Source: Kitasatospora aureofaciens
Lineage (GTDB): Bacteria > Actinomycetota > Actinomycetes > Streptomycetales > Streptomycetaceae
DNA: 64,000 nucleotides
Reading direction: 5' to 3'
NCBI GenBank assembly: GCA_000720845.1
Contig: JODU01000017.1
Coordinates: 62,001 to 126,000 of the forward strand
Numbering within the stretch: position 1 is the first letter of the stretch; each line of letters starts with the position of its first letter. Made by a program: the position numbers and the translations under genes. Below are positions 7,725 to 17,956 of the stretch, in pieces. A model generated the notes under the pieces. It made no database searches. It was not told the DNA's origin and saw only the letters and a program-made list of their open reading frames with translations.

Positions 7725-8909
7725 ATGAGCATGATCGTGAGACGCCTGTCGAGGGCGGTCACCGCCGGTCTCGTGGCCGCGGCCGCGCTGACGGCCGCGG
7801 CCCACTCCGCCGAAGCCGCCGACACGCTCGGGTCGGCGGCTGCCGGTCAGGGCCGCTACTTCGGCACCGCCGTCGCGGCGGGCCACCTCGGTGAGGCCGA
7901 CTACGCCGCCACACTGGACCGCGAGTTCAGCTCGGTGACACCCGAGAACGAGATGAAGTGGGACGCCACCGAGCCCAGCCGCGGCACCTTCACCTTCACC
8001 TCGGCCGACCGGATCGTGGACCACGCGCGGAGCCAGGGCATGGACGTACGCGGCCACACCCTGGTCTGGCACTCCCAACTGCCCTCCTGGGTGAGCCCGC
8101 TGGGCGCCTCCGACCTGCGCACGGCCATGAAGGACCACATCAACGGCCTGATGGGCCACTACAAGGGGGAGATCCACAGCTGGGACGTCGTCAACGAGGC
8201 GTTCCAGGACGGCGGGAGCGGCGCCCGGCGCAGCTCGCCCTTCCAGGACAAGCTCGGCGACGGGTTCATCGAGGAGGCGTTCCGCACCGCCCGCGCCGCC
8301 GACCCGGCCGCCAAGCTCTGCTACAACGACTACAACACCGACGGCGTCAACGCGAAGAGCGATGCCGTCTACGCCATGGTCAAGGACTTCACGTCCCGCG
8401 GGGTGCCCATCGACTGCGTCGGCTTCCAGTCGCACTTCAACAGCAACTCCCCGGTCCCGGCCGACTACCGGCAGAACCTCCAGCGCTTCGCCGACCTCGG
8501 CGTGGACGTGCAGATCACGGAGCTGGACATCGAGGGCTCCGGCTCCGCCCAGGCGGCCGACTACCGGAAGGTGGTGGAAGCCTGCCTCGCGGTGAGCCGC
8601 TGCACCGGCATGACCGTCTGGGGCGTCACCGACAAGTACTCGTGGCGCAGCAGCGGTACCCCGCTGCTGTTCGACGGCAACTACGGCGAGAAGCCGGCCT
8701 ACGACGCCGTCCTGTCCGCCCTCGGCGGCTCGGCGGGCCCCGGCGACCCGGGCGAGGGCACCGTGAGCTGCACGGCCACGTACACCAGGACCGCGGACTG
8801 GAGCAGCGGTTACAACGGCCAGGTCACCATCACCGCGGGCGACGAGCCGATCAGGTCCTGGACCGCGACGGTCACCCTGCCCGGGCAGCAGTCCGTCTCC
8901 TCCCTCTAG
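7725..8909 (+). CDS. Secreted endo-1,4-beta-xylanase, GH10, with CBM2 cut by an in-frame TAG
   Basis: Cleaves internal xylan bonds outside the cell. A signal peptide (basic MIVRRLSR, hydrophobic core, cleavage near AEAA, residue 31) is followed by a complete GH10 barrel resembling Streptomyces xylanase A. The acid/base Glu158 lies in WDVVNEAF and the nucleophile Glu266 in VQITELDIEG; SSVTPENEMKWDATEP and GVPIDCVGFQSHFN are also family blocks. After a GGSAGPGDPGEG linker a CBM2 begins (CTATYTRTADWSSGYNG) but stops at TAG 8907-8909 after QQSVSSL. The same frame continues with the missing half of the module up to TGA 9060-9062, so the gene would otherwise encode 445 residues. AAGGA lies before the ATG. 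The catalytic domain should still be made and exported. Tryptophan TGG is the likely ancestral codon at the TAG. Confidence 0.9.
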   Translation: MSMIVRRLSRAVTAGLVAAAALTAAAHSAEAADTLGSAAAGQGRYFGTAVAAGHLGEADYAATLDREFSSVTPENEMKWDATEPSRGTFTFTSADRIVDHARSQGMDVRGHTLVWHSQLPSWVSPLGASDLRTAMKDHINGLMGHYKGEIHSWDVVNEAFQDGGSGARRSSPFQDKLGDGFIEEAFRTARAADPAAKLCYNDYNTDGVNAKSDAVYAMVKDFTSRGVPIDCVGFQSHFNSNSPVPADYRQNLQRFADLGVDVQITELDIEGSGSAQAADYRKVVEACLAVSRCTGMTVWGVTDKYSWRSSGTPLLFDGNYGEKPAYDAVLSALGGSAGPGDPGEGTVSCTATYTRTADWSSGYNGQVTITAGDEPIRSWTATVTLPGQQSVSSL

Positions 8910-9062
8910 AACGGCACGCCCACCTGGAGCGGCAACGTCATGACGGTGCGGCCGAGCTGGAACGGCACCCTGGCGGCCGGCGCGTCGACCAGCTTCGGGT
9001 TCACCGCGGCGAAGAACGGCAGTGACGCCGCGCCCACGGTCGGCACCTGCACCGCCTCCTGA
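8910..9062 (+). pseudogene. Detached C-terminal half of the xylanase CBM2
   Basis: Read in frame after the TAG, this gives NGTPTWSGNVMTVRPSWNG, then LAAGASTSFGFTA, then PTVGTCTAS and TGA. This is the usual second half of a family-2 binding module, including the conserved Trp residues and closing Cys. It has no start or ribosome site of its own, so it is expressed only if the TAG is read through or is a sequencing error. Confidence 0.85.
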
Positions 9063-9093
9063 CCCGGTCGTCCCGGCGGGCCCTCCGACCGGG

Positions 9094-9135
9094 GCCGGCG
9101 CCGTCCCCGTCCGTATCGACGGGGACGGCGCCGGC
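9094..9135. terminator. 18-bp perfect hairpin after the xylanase
   Basis: Arms 9094-9111 and 9118-9135 pair perfectly around a 6-base loop (CGTATC). It lies 31 bases after the original xylanase stop and is the likely transcription terminator. Confidence 0.8.
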
Positions 9136-9286
9136 GCGGGCGTGGACGGCCCGGGTTCGTTCAAAAAACGGCGCGTCCGGCGGAAGTTGGGGCAAAGGGT
9201 TCGTGGGAAGCGTCCTGGTGCGTATCGTGAGGCCCGGGGACCTTCGCTCCTTCCACTCGGCCCCGGACCGGACGGTGAGGCTCGGT

Positions 9287-9715
9287 ATGACTCCGGCGCA
9301 CGGACCCGACACCGCGGATGCCTCCGTCGTGTCCGCGGTCGTCGAGTTCAGGGGCGGAGCGGCGATGATCCCCGCCTCAAGGGACGTCGTGCACGGCTTC
9401 GTCGCGCGGCTCGCCGAACGGGGCCTGGACCTGACGGACGCCTTCCTGGACGCGGCCCGGCTGGTCGCGACCGAGCTGGTCACGAACGCAGTGCGGCACG
9501 CGCCCGGCCCCTGCCGGCTGGAGCTGACCCTGGTGGACGACCGGGTGGAGTTCGCGGTGTCGGACACGGGGGACGCCTTCCCCACGTTCCTGCCCCGTGA
9601 CCCGGTGCGGGTCGGCCGGCACGGGCTGGAGATCGTGACCCGGTTGTGCGGCGAGGTCATCACCAAGCCGCACGCGGCCGGGAAGACGGTGTACGCGCGC
9701 CTGCCGCTGGGCTGA
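9287..9715 (+). CDS. ATP-binding anti-sigma-type regulatory protein (HATPase_c_2)
   Basis: A 142-residue single-domain GHKL ATPase of the RsbW/SpoIIAB-like group that is abundant in Streptomyces. The N box is ARLVATELVTNAVRHA, followed by a D-box-like VSDTG and a G-rich RVGRHGLEIVTRL lid. Such proteins bind a sigma factor or phosphorylate a STAS antagonist. The ATG at 9287 has GTGAGG seven bases upstream; an earlier in-frame start at 9203 would add a non-conserved leader. It is convergent with the STAS gene at 9724, which is a natural candidate partner, but that pairing is inference. Confidence 0.82.
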   Translation: MTPAHGPDTADASVVSAVVEFRGGAAMIPASRDVVHGFVARLAERGLDLTDAFLDAARLVATELVTNAVRHAPGPCRLELTLVDDRVEFAVSDTGDAFPTFLPRDPVRVGRHGLEIVTRLCGEVITKPHAAGKTVYARLPLG

Positions 9716-9723
9716 CCCGCCGC

Positions 9724-10089
9724 TCAGGCGGCCAGGGCCTGCGCCACGCTCGGGTAGCAGGGAATGAGCGTGTCGACGCCCACCAGCCGCAGCACCCGTT
9801 CGACGGGGTCGCGCGGTGCGGCGAGCCGGAACCAGACGCCGCGCGCCTCGGCGGCCCGGTGTACGGAGATGAGGACGTTGATGCCGCTGGAGTCGAGGAA
9901 CCCCACCTCGCCGAAGTCCACCACGGTGCCCGGCGCCGACTCCACCGATGCCAGCAGGACCTCGCGCAGCTGACTGCTGCCGTCGAGATCGACCTCCCCG
10001 GCGAGGCTCACGAGACTGACGCCGCCGCCCGTGGTGGTACGGGTGATCAGCAGCCGCTCCGGTACTGCCGCTCCCTCGGTCTCCGCCAC
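9724..10089 (-). CDS. STAS-domain anti-sigma factor antagonist
   Basis: A 121-residue cytosolic protein with one STAS domain. The diagnostic strand-loop-helix is VVDFGEVGFLDSSGINVLI, in which the serine pair after FLD is the usual phosphorylation site. By family analogy, the unphosphorylated form would bind an HATPase kinase and free a sigma factor or other target. The GTG at 10089, with GAGGG four bases before it, is preferred because sequence upstream of it is not STAS-like. It lies tail-to-tail with the HATPase gene, 8 bases apart, and near the SpoIIE phosphatase, so the window holds kinase, antagonist and phosphatase types. Confidence 0.85.
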   Translation of the reverse strand: MAETEGAAVPERLLITRTTTGGGVSLVSLAGEVDLDGSSQLREVLLASVESAPGTVVDFGEVGFLDSSGINVLISVHRAAEARGVWFRLAAPRDPVERVLRLVGVDTLIPCYPSVAQALAA

Positions 10090-10263
10090 GCTGCCCTCGT
10101 CTCTCGTGTGCGCCGCATATGCCCCGGCCGTCGTCGGTGGCTTGATGTTAAGGCCCTTGGCGGCCCGCGTGGTCCACTTGAGCAGACCGGAACGCATCGG
10201 CCGGAGGGACCGCGGGGGCTCGACGCGCGCGACGGCGTTCCTCTGACTACGGTCGGAGGTGTG

Positions 10264-10542
10264 GTGGCACACACATTCGAGGAACTCGTGCACAAGCGCC
10301 GCGCGGCCGACCTGGCACAGCACCGGGTCGAGGAGCTGCGCGACTCGTACGGGCCTCCCACGCAGCATCAGTGGACCCCGCGGCAGTCGGACACGTACGA
10401 GACCGCCGTACGGGCCTGGCGCGACCTGGACCGGGACGCGCGGACGGCGATGGCAGAGTACGTCAAGGAGGGAGGCCAGTCCCGGCACAAGATCGAGGCG
10501 AAGCTCCGCAGGGCCGTCCAGGAGGACGACCGGAGCACCTGA
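10264..10542 (+). CDS. Conserved small hypothetical protein
   Basis: A 92-residue charged, helical, soluble protein without signal or membrane segment (FEELVHKRRAADLAQHRVEE at the start, VKEGGQSRHKIEAKLRR near the end). GGAGG lies four bases before the GTG at 10264; the GTG at 10261 is too close to it. It is divergent from the STAS gene. I do not recognise a characterised family. Its spread of Arg/Lys and Asp/Glu suggests a helical bundle. Confidence 0.6.
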   Translation: MAHTFEELVHKRRAADLAQHRVEELRDSYGPPTQHQWTPRQSDTYETAVRAWRDLDRDARTAMAEYVKEGGQSRHKIEAKLRRAVQEDDRST

Positions 10543-10669
10543 CGGGAGGGGCCGACCCCGGCCCCTTCCGGCCGCCGAGCGGCTGCGAGCCGCGGACCAC
10601 AGGGCGCGCGCCCTGGACCGGCCGGTGTGAGGCCGCCCGACCCTCGGGCCCGGCCCGCGCCGGCCGGCG

Positions 10670-12253
10670 TCAGCTCGATTCCGCCGTGACCTCGCCGACG
10701 AGGTCGCGGACGGCGTTCAGGGCGGCCGCGCGGTCCTCGGGGACCAGGCCGATGCGGGTGCGCCGGTCGAGCAGGTCGGCCTCGTCGAGGGCGCCCTCGT
10801 GGCGCAGGGCCCACACCAGTTCGGCCCCGGTGACGGGGTGGCCGGGCAGTACGCGCTCGGCCAGGCGTGGCTCCCGGGCCGCGAGGGCCTGGACCGCCGG
10901 GGCCTCGGTGCCGTACTGCCGTACCAGGCGGCGGGGCGCGGGGACCACGGCCAGGGTGTGCGGGGCGGCGGCGCCGACCAGGGGCAGCGCGGCGGTCGGG
11001 GACGGGCCGGCGGCCAGCCCGCGGGCGGCGACGGCGGCGTCCACGGCGTCCTCGGCCATCCGCCGGTACGTGGTGAGCTTGCCGCCGACCACGGTGATCA
11101 CGCCCTGGGACGAGGTGAGTACGGCGTGCCGCCGCGAGACGTCGGCCGTGCGGGGCCCGGCGCCGGGCCGGTCCGACGGGGTGGTGTCGAGCAGGGGGCG
11201 CAGGCCCGCGAAGGCACCCACCACGTCCTCGCGGTGGACCGGCGACCGAAGCACCGAGCCGAGCACGTCGAGCAGGAAGCCGACGTCCGTCTCGGGCACC
11301 TCCGGCACGTCCGGCACGTCCCCGTCCACAGGCTCGTCGGTGAGCCCGACGTAGACCCGGCCGTCGCCCTGGGGCAGGACGAGGACGAAGCGGTTGGTCT
11401 CGCCGGGGATCGGCACGTGCAGGCCGGCCGGGAGCGGACCGAGCCGCTCGGAGCGCAGGACGAGGTGGGTGCCGCGGGAGGGGCGGATCCGGATGCCGTC
11501 CACGAGGTCGCCGGCCCACACCCCGGAGGCGTTGACCACCGCGCGGGCCCGTATCACGCCCTCCTCGCCGGTCGTCTCGTCGCGTACGCGGGCACCGGAC
11601 CCGGTCAGCTCCAGCGCCCTGACCCGGGTCAGGATCCGCGCACCGCGGGCCGCCGCGGTCCGGGCCAGCGCCGTCACCAGCCGGGCGTCGTCGGTGAGCC
11701 GGCCGTCCCAGGAGAGCAGGCCGCCGCGCAGCCGGTCGGAGCGCAGCGCCGGGGCGAGGTGCCGGGTCTCCACCGCGGACAGGCGGCGTGGTGCGGGCAG
11801 CGTGGCCCGTGCGGTGCGCGCCGCGAGCCGCAGGGCGTCCCCGGCCCGGAACCCCGCCCACGCCAGCGCGCCCTGGCCGCGGGAGACCAGCGGGGTGAGC
11901 GGCAGGACGAACGGCTGGGCGCGCACCAGGTGGGGCGCCGTGCGCTCCATCAGCACCCCGCGTTCCACCGCGCTCTCGTGCGCGACGTCGAGCTGGCCGG
12001 AGGCGAGATAGCGCAGGCCGCCGTGGATGAGCTTGGAGCTCCAGCGAGAGGTGCCGAAGGCCAGGTCGTGGGCGTCCACCGCGACGACGCTCAGGCCCCG
12101 GGCCGCGGCGTCCAGCGCGGCACCGGCACCGGTCGCGCCGAGGCCGACGACCAGGACGTCCACGACGGGGCCGCCGACGGTGTCGGCCACCTCGCGCGAG
12201 CGCCGTGCGGCGGACAGGGAGGCCCCGGCGGCGGGGCGGCTGACGGGGCTCAT
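10670..12253 (-). CDS. glpD: Glycerol-3-phosphate dehydrogenase, FAD-dependent (GlpD)
   Basis: Oxidises sn-glycerol-3-phosphate to dihydroxyacetone phosphate, feeding electrons to the quinone pool at the membrane. 527 residues. The FAD fold VVGLGATGAGAALDAAARG (about 35-53) is followed by the GlpD hallmarks GTSRWSSKLIHGGLRYL, VNASGVWAGDLVDGI, RPSRGTHLVL, VYVGLTDE and the C-terminal GGKLTTYRRMAEDAVD. Its ATG overlaps the stop of the upstream TetR gene (ATGA), so the two are translationally coupled. It faces a flavoprotein and a lipid kinase across the TetR gene. Duplicate glpD genes are common in Streptomyces; this context differs from the gyl glycerol operon and points to a lipid-precursor role (inference). 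Confidence 0.92.
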   Translation of the reverse strand: MSPVSRPAAGASLSAARRSREVADTVGGPVVDVLVVGLGATGAGAALDAAARGLSVVAVDAHDLAFGTSRWSSKLIHGGLRYLASGQLDVAHESAVERGVLMERTAPHLVRAQPFVLPLTPLVSRGQGALAWAGFRAGDALRLAARTARATLPAPRRLSAVETRHLAPALRSDRLRGGLLSWDGRLTDDARLVTALARTAAARGARILTRVRALELTGSGARVRDETTGEEGVIRARAVVNASGVWAGDLVDGIRIRPSRGTHLVLRSERLGPLPAGLHVPIPGETNRFVLVLPQGDGRVYVGLTDEPVDGDVPDVPEVPETDVGFLLDVLGSVLRSPVHREDVVGAFAGLRPLLDTTPSDRPGAGPRTADVSRRHAVLTSSQGVITVVGGKLTTYRRMAEDAVDAAVAARGLAAGPSPTAALPLVGAAAPHTLAVVPAPRRLVRQYGTEAPAVQALAAREPRLAERVLPGHPVTGAELVWALRHEGALDEADLLDRRTRIGLVPEDRAAALNAVRDLVGEVTAESS

Positions 12254-12867
12254 GGCGTGAGGGTCCTCTCCAGGATGGTGCGCAGCTCCGCGAGGAGGGC
12301 CGCGGGGGTCAGCTCGGCGTCGTCCTCGTCCGTCATGGTCCGCAGCGACAGGGCGAAGGACTGCACCAGCAGCAGCACCGACCGCGCCTGCCGCCCGGTG
12401 TGCGTGCGGCGGACCGACCCGTCGGCGTGGCCCTCCTCCAGCGCTTCGGCCAGCAACCCCAGCAGGGCCTCCTGGCTGGCCCCGCGCCGGTCGAGGACGT
12501 AGGGCAGCAGCAGCTCCGGATCGACGTCGACGATCTTCCGGAAGAGCGGGTGGGCGCGGAACGCCTCCACCCCGGCGACCAGGCCCTCGACGATGCGCCG
12601 ACGGGTGTCGGTGCCCTCTCCCGGCCCGGGGATCGCGCCGGTGGCCACCGCGATCCACTCCCGCGTCATCAGGTCGCCGACCAGGGACCGCACGTCCGGC
12701 CAGCGCCGGTACAGCGTCATCCGGGAGACGCCGGCGCGGCGGGCGACGTCGGTCATGGTCGTGCGCCGCACCCCGACGGCCATCACGCAGTCGCGCACGG
12801 CGTCCAGCACCGTGTCGTTGTCCGAGGAGGTCGGCCTGCTCGCATGGTTGTGACGGTTAGGCGTCAT
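12250..12867 (-). CDS. TetR-family repressor of the glpD/flavoprotein locus
   Basis: 205 residues with an N-terminal TetR helix-turn-helix (TMTDVARRAGVSRMTLYRRW, about 47-66) and a C-terminal ligand domain. It has no ribosome site: the ATG lies seven bases after TACACT, as in leaderless Streptomyces transcripts. A 7-base direct repeat GTGTAAC-a-GTGTAAC covers this promoter, so autoregulation is likely. It is followed by glpD with a 4-base overlap and is divergent from the flavoprotein at 12938, so it probably controls both directions. Ligand unknown; acyl or glycerol-phosphate compounds would fit. Confidence 0.85.
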   Translation of the reverse strand: MTPNRHNHASRPTSSDNDTVLDAVRDCVMAVGVRRTTMTDVARRAGVSRMTLYRRWPDVRSLVGDLMTREWIAVATGAIPGPGEGTDTRRRIVEGLVAGVEAFRAHPLFRKIVDVDPELLLPYVLDRRGASQEALLGLLAEALEEGHADGSVRRTHTGRQARSVLLLVQSFALSLRTMTDEDDAELTPAALLAELRTILERTLTP

Positions 12868-12882
12868 GTGTAACAGTGTAAC
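12868..12882. promoter_or_regulatory. Direct-repeat operator and leaderless promoter of the TetR gene
   Basis: Two exact copies of GTGTAAC (12868-12874 and 12876-12882) separated by one base lie in the 70-bp divergent gap. The minus strand reads TACACT at 12880-12875, seven bases from the ATG, matching a -10 element of a leaderless transcript. Confidence 0.5.
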
Positions 12883-12937
12883 GCCCAAGGGAGCGTGCGT
12901 ACGGCATCCCTCGAAGCGACCGTGAGGACGACAGGCA

Positions 12938-14536
12938 ATGGACATGCTGTGGAACGGCTGGGGCGACCCGGCCAGGGCGACGCCGCTGCCCGACACGGTG
13001 ACCGGGCTGCTGCGCGAGCTGCTCGGCGTCACACCCCGCGACACCGCCCCCCTGCCGCTGGAGGAGATCGACGTCCCCGCCTCGCCACTGGGCGGGGACG
13101 CCCGCCGCGCGCTGGAGGCCGCCGTCGGACAGCGTGCCCAGGACGTCCGCACGGACGCGGAGAGCCGCATCCGGCACACCCGCGGCAAGTCCACCCCCGA
13201 CCTGCTGCGGATGCGTGCCGGCGATGTCACCGACACCCCGGCCGCCGTCGTCCTGCCGGACAGCCACGACGAGGTGCTCGCCGTGCTGGCCGCCTGCGCC
13301 GAACACCGTCTGGCCCTCGTCCCCTTCGGCGGCGGCACCTCCGTCGTCGGCGGCCTCGCCCCCGGGCGCGCGGGCCCGTTCGTCGCCCTCGACCTGCGCC
13401 GCATGAACCGGCTCCTCGACCTCGACGAGGTCTCCCGCACCGCCACCCTCCAGCCCGGCCTGCGCGCCCCCCAGGCCGAGGCGCTGCTCGCCGAGCGCGG
13501 ATACACCCTCGGCCACTTCCCCCAGTCCTACGAATGGGCCACCATCGGCGGCTTCGCCGCGACCCGCTCCAGCGGACAGGCATCCGCCGGCTACGGCCGC
13601 TTCGACGAGATGGTCCTCGGCCTCACCCTCGCCACCCCCGAGGGCACCCTCGACACGGGCCGCGCCCCGCGCTCGGCGGCCGGACCCGACCTGCGCCAGC
13701 TCGTCCTCGGCTCGGAGGGCGCCCTCGGCGTCATCACCTCCGTCACCGTGCGCGTGCGGCCCGTGCCCGCCGTCCGCCGCTACGAGGGCTGGCGCTTCGC
13801 CTCCTTCGACGCGGGCGCCGCCGCCCTGCGCCGACTCGCCCAGGACGGCCCGCGCCCCACGGTGCTGCGGCTGTCCGACGAGACCGAGACCCTGATCGGC
13901 CTCGCCCAGCCCGACGCCGTCGGCGCCTCCCTGGAGCACCGGGACGCGGGCTGCCTGGCGGTCGTCGGCTTCGAGGGCACGCAGGAGGACACCGCACACC
14001 GCCGCGATGGAGCCGCGGCCGTCCTGCGCCGGAGCGGCGGCACCCTCGCCGGGGAGGAGCCGGGGGAGCGCTGGGCCCACGGCCGCTACTCGGCGCCGTA
14101 CCTGCGCGACTCCCTGCTCGACGCCGGGGCGCTCGCCGAGACCCTGGAGACCGCTGCCCACTGGTCACGCCTCCCGGCCCTGTACGCCGCGGTCCGCGAG
14201 GCGCTCACCGCCACCCTCACCGAGGCCGGCACCCCGCCCCTGGTCATGTGCCACATCTCGCACGTCTACGAGAACGGCGCCTCCCTGTACTTCACGGTCG
14301 TCTCCGCCCAGGGCGAGGACCCCGTGGCGCACTGGACCCGGGCCAAGCACGCGGCCAACGACGCCATCCTCGCCGCGGGCGGCACCATCACCCACCACCA
14401 CGCGGTGGGCACCGACCACCGCGCCTGGTACGTCCGCGAGGCCGGACCCCTCGGCGTCCGGGCCCTGCGCGCCGTCAAGCGGAGCCTGGACCCCGCCGGA
14501 CTGCTCAGCCCCGGCGTCCTGCTGCCCGCCGACTGA
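12938..14536 (+). CDS. FAD-linked oxidase resembling alkyl-DHAP synthase
   Basis: 532 residues of the vanillyl-alcohol-oxidase/PCMH flavoprotein fold. The N-terminal part has IRHTRGKSTPDLLRMRAGD and then the FAD-binding PFGGGTSVVGG (about residues 130-140). LGHFPQSYEWATIGGFAATR and SSGQASAGYGRFDEMVLG follow, as in alkyldihydroxyacetonephosphate synthase. The C-terminal HHHAVGTDHRAWY corresponds to the His-rich active-site block of that enzyme. Alkyl-DHAP synthase exchanges the acyl group of acyl-DHAP for a fatty alcohol, giving an ether lipid precursor; bacterial members are poorly characterised. glpD (makes DHAP) on one side and a lipid kinase on the other fit that pathway. It could instead be a glycolate/lactate-type oxidase, but the motif order favours the synthase group. 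Confidence 0.8.
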   Translation: MDMLWNGWGDPARATPLPDTVTGLLRELLGVTPRDTAPLPLEEIDVPASPLGGDARRALEAAVGQRAQDVRTDAESRIRHTRGKSTPDLLRMRAGDVTDTPAAVVLPDSHDEVLAVLAACAEHRLALVPFGGGTSVVGGLAPGRAGPFVALDLRRMNRLLDLDEVSRTATLQPGLRAPQAEALLAERGYTLGHFPQSYEWATIGGFAATRSSGQASAGYGRFDEMVLGLTLATPEGTLDTGRAPRSAAGPDLRQLVLGSEGALGVITSVTVRVRPVPAVRRYEGWRFASFDAGAAALRRLAQDGPRPTVLRLSDETETLIGLAQPDAVGASLEHRDAGCLAVVGFEGTQEDTAHRRDGAAAVLRRSGGTLAGEEPGERWAHGRYSAPYLRDSLLDAGALAETLETAAHWSRLPALYAAVREALTATLTEAGTPPLVMCHISHVYENGASLYFTVVSAQGEDPVAHWTRAKHAANDAILAAGGTITHHHAVGTDHRAWYVREAGPLGVRALRAVKRSLDPAGLLSPGVLLPAD

Positions 14537-14608
14537 CCCCGCCGCACGGCACCCGCCCACCCCGTGAGACAACAGTCCGGCACCACCCGCCGGCCCGGAG
14601 GCACATCG

Positions 14609-15490
14609 ATGCGACAGTTCACCGCCGTCGTCAACCCCACCGCGGGCGGCGCCACCTCGGCCGCCGCGCTCCTCGGGGTGGCCCGCCTGCTGCGGGAGGC
14701 GGGGGCCGGGCTGGAGACCGAGTACAGCCACAGCCTCGCGCACGCCCGCGAACTCGCCCGGCGGGCAGGGGAACGGGGCCGTGTGGTGCTCGCCGTCGGC
14801 GGTGACGGCATGGCGGGCTGCATCGGCGGCGCCCTCAGCGGCACCGGCACCGTGCTCGGACTGATCCCGGCCGGGCGCGGCAACGACTTCGCGCGCGCCC
14901 TGAAGCTGCCCACCGCAGCGGCCCAACTGGCCGAGGTGCTGCTGCGCGCCGAGCCCCGCCCGGTCGACACCGTCGAGGTCACCTCCGCCGTCCACGACCG
15001 CACCGTCGTCCTCGGCAGCGTGTACGCCGGTGTCGACGCGGTCGCCAACCGGCACGCCAACACCACGCGCCTGCTGCGCGGCGCCGCCTCCTACTACGCG
15101 GGGGCGGTCCGGGCCGTCGCGGGCTGGCGGGCGACGCGCTACCGCGTCACGGTCGACGGCGAGGAGCACGCCTTCACCGGCTACACGGTGGTGGCCGCCA
15201 ACTCCGGCTACTACGGCTTCGACCGCCTCATCGCCCCCTCGGCCCGGGTGGACGACGGCCTGCTGGACGTGGTGATGATCCATCAGGCCCCGCGGCGGCT
15301 GTTCTTCGCCCTGATGAACGAACTCTCCACGGGCGCCCACGTCCACCGGCCCCAGGTACGCGTCCTGCGCGGCCGGGAGGTCCGCATCGAGGCGGACCGG
15401 GCGATACCCTACGGCGCCGACGGCGAGGTCGAGGCCGTCGTGCCAGTCACCGCCAGGGTGCTGCCCGGCGCGCTGCGCGTCCTGTGCTGA
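14609..15490 (+). CDS. Diacylglycerol/lipid kinase (DAGK catalytic family)
   Basis: 293 residues, cytosolic or membrane-associated. The DAGK fold is clear: FTAVVNPTAGG at the N-terminus, VVLAVGGDGMAGCIGGAL (GGDG ATP-binding motif) and LGLIPAGRGNDFARALKLP. The C-terminal half ends with RVDDGLLDVVMI and IEADRAIPYGADGE, both typical. It would phosphorylate diacylglycerol or a related lipid to a phosphatidate. GGAGG lies seven bases before the ATG at 14609. It follows the flavoprotein by 72 bases on the same strand, and a terminator follows it. The mycobacterial homologue I recall, Rv2252, is a DAG kinase implicated in phosphatidylinositol mannoside synthesis. Confidence 0.88.
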   Translation: MRQFTAVVNPTAGGATSAAALLGVARLLREAGAGLETEYSHSLAHARELARRAGERGRVVLAVGGDGMAGCIGGALSGTGTVLGLIPAGRGNDFARALKLPTAAAQLAEVLLRAEPRPVDTVEVTSAVHDRTVVLGSVYAGVDAVANRHANTTRLLRGAASYYAGAVRAVAGWRATRYRVTVDGEEHAFTGYTVVAANSGYYGFDRLIAPSARVDDGLLDVVMIHQAPRRLFFALMNELSTGAHVHRPQVRVLRGREVRIEADRAIPYGADGEVEAVVPVTARVLPGALRVLC

Positions 15491-15495
15491 ACACA

Positions 15496-15533
15496 CCGTG
15501 GGGCCGGACGCCCGTCGGCGCCCGGCCCCACGG
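15496..15533. terminator. 12-bp hairpin between lipid kinase and catalase
   Basis: CCGTGGGGCCGG (15496-15507) pairs with CCGGCCCCACGG (15522-15533) around a 14-base loop. It lies between convergent genes and probably serves both. Confidence 0.7.
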
Positions 15534-15542
15534 CCCGTCGGA

Positions 15543-17822
<2,280 letters not shown>

Positions 17823-17903
17823 CGGCCTTTCTCCGTTCTGGGCGGGCCGTTGCACGCGCCCGGTCGTGTTCGAGTACCGACTGCCGTGGTGGGCCGTGAC
17901 CGC

Positions 17904-17928
17904 GTACCCAGTGTTCGGGACTCAAGGC
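17904..17928 (-). promoter_or_regulatory. SigB-type promoter upstream of the catalase
   Basis: On the catalase strand: GCCT, 15 bases, then GGGTAC, fitting the Streptomyces SigB pattern GNNT-N14-16-GGGTAY. It ends 82 bases before the catalase start. Confidence 0.5.
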
Positions 17929-17956
17929 ACGGGCGCGAGCGACGGAGGCGGTCGGC

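Noticed and set aside
7308..9164. Very long minus-strand open frame extending the SpoIIE phosphatase N-terminus to 9164
   Set aside because: It runs antisense across the whole xylanase gene, has no domain similarity upstream of about 7307, and reflects high-GC frame openness.
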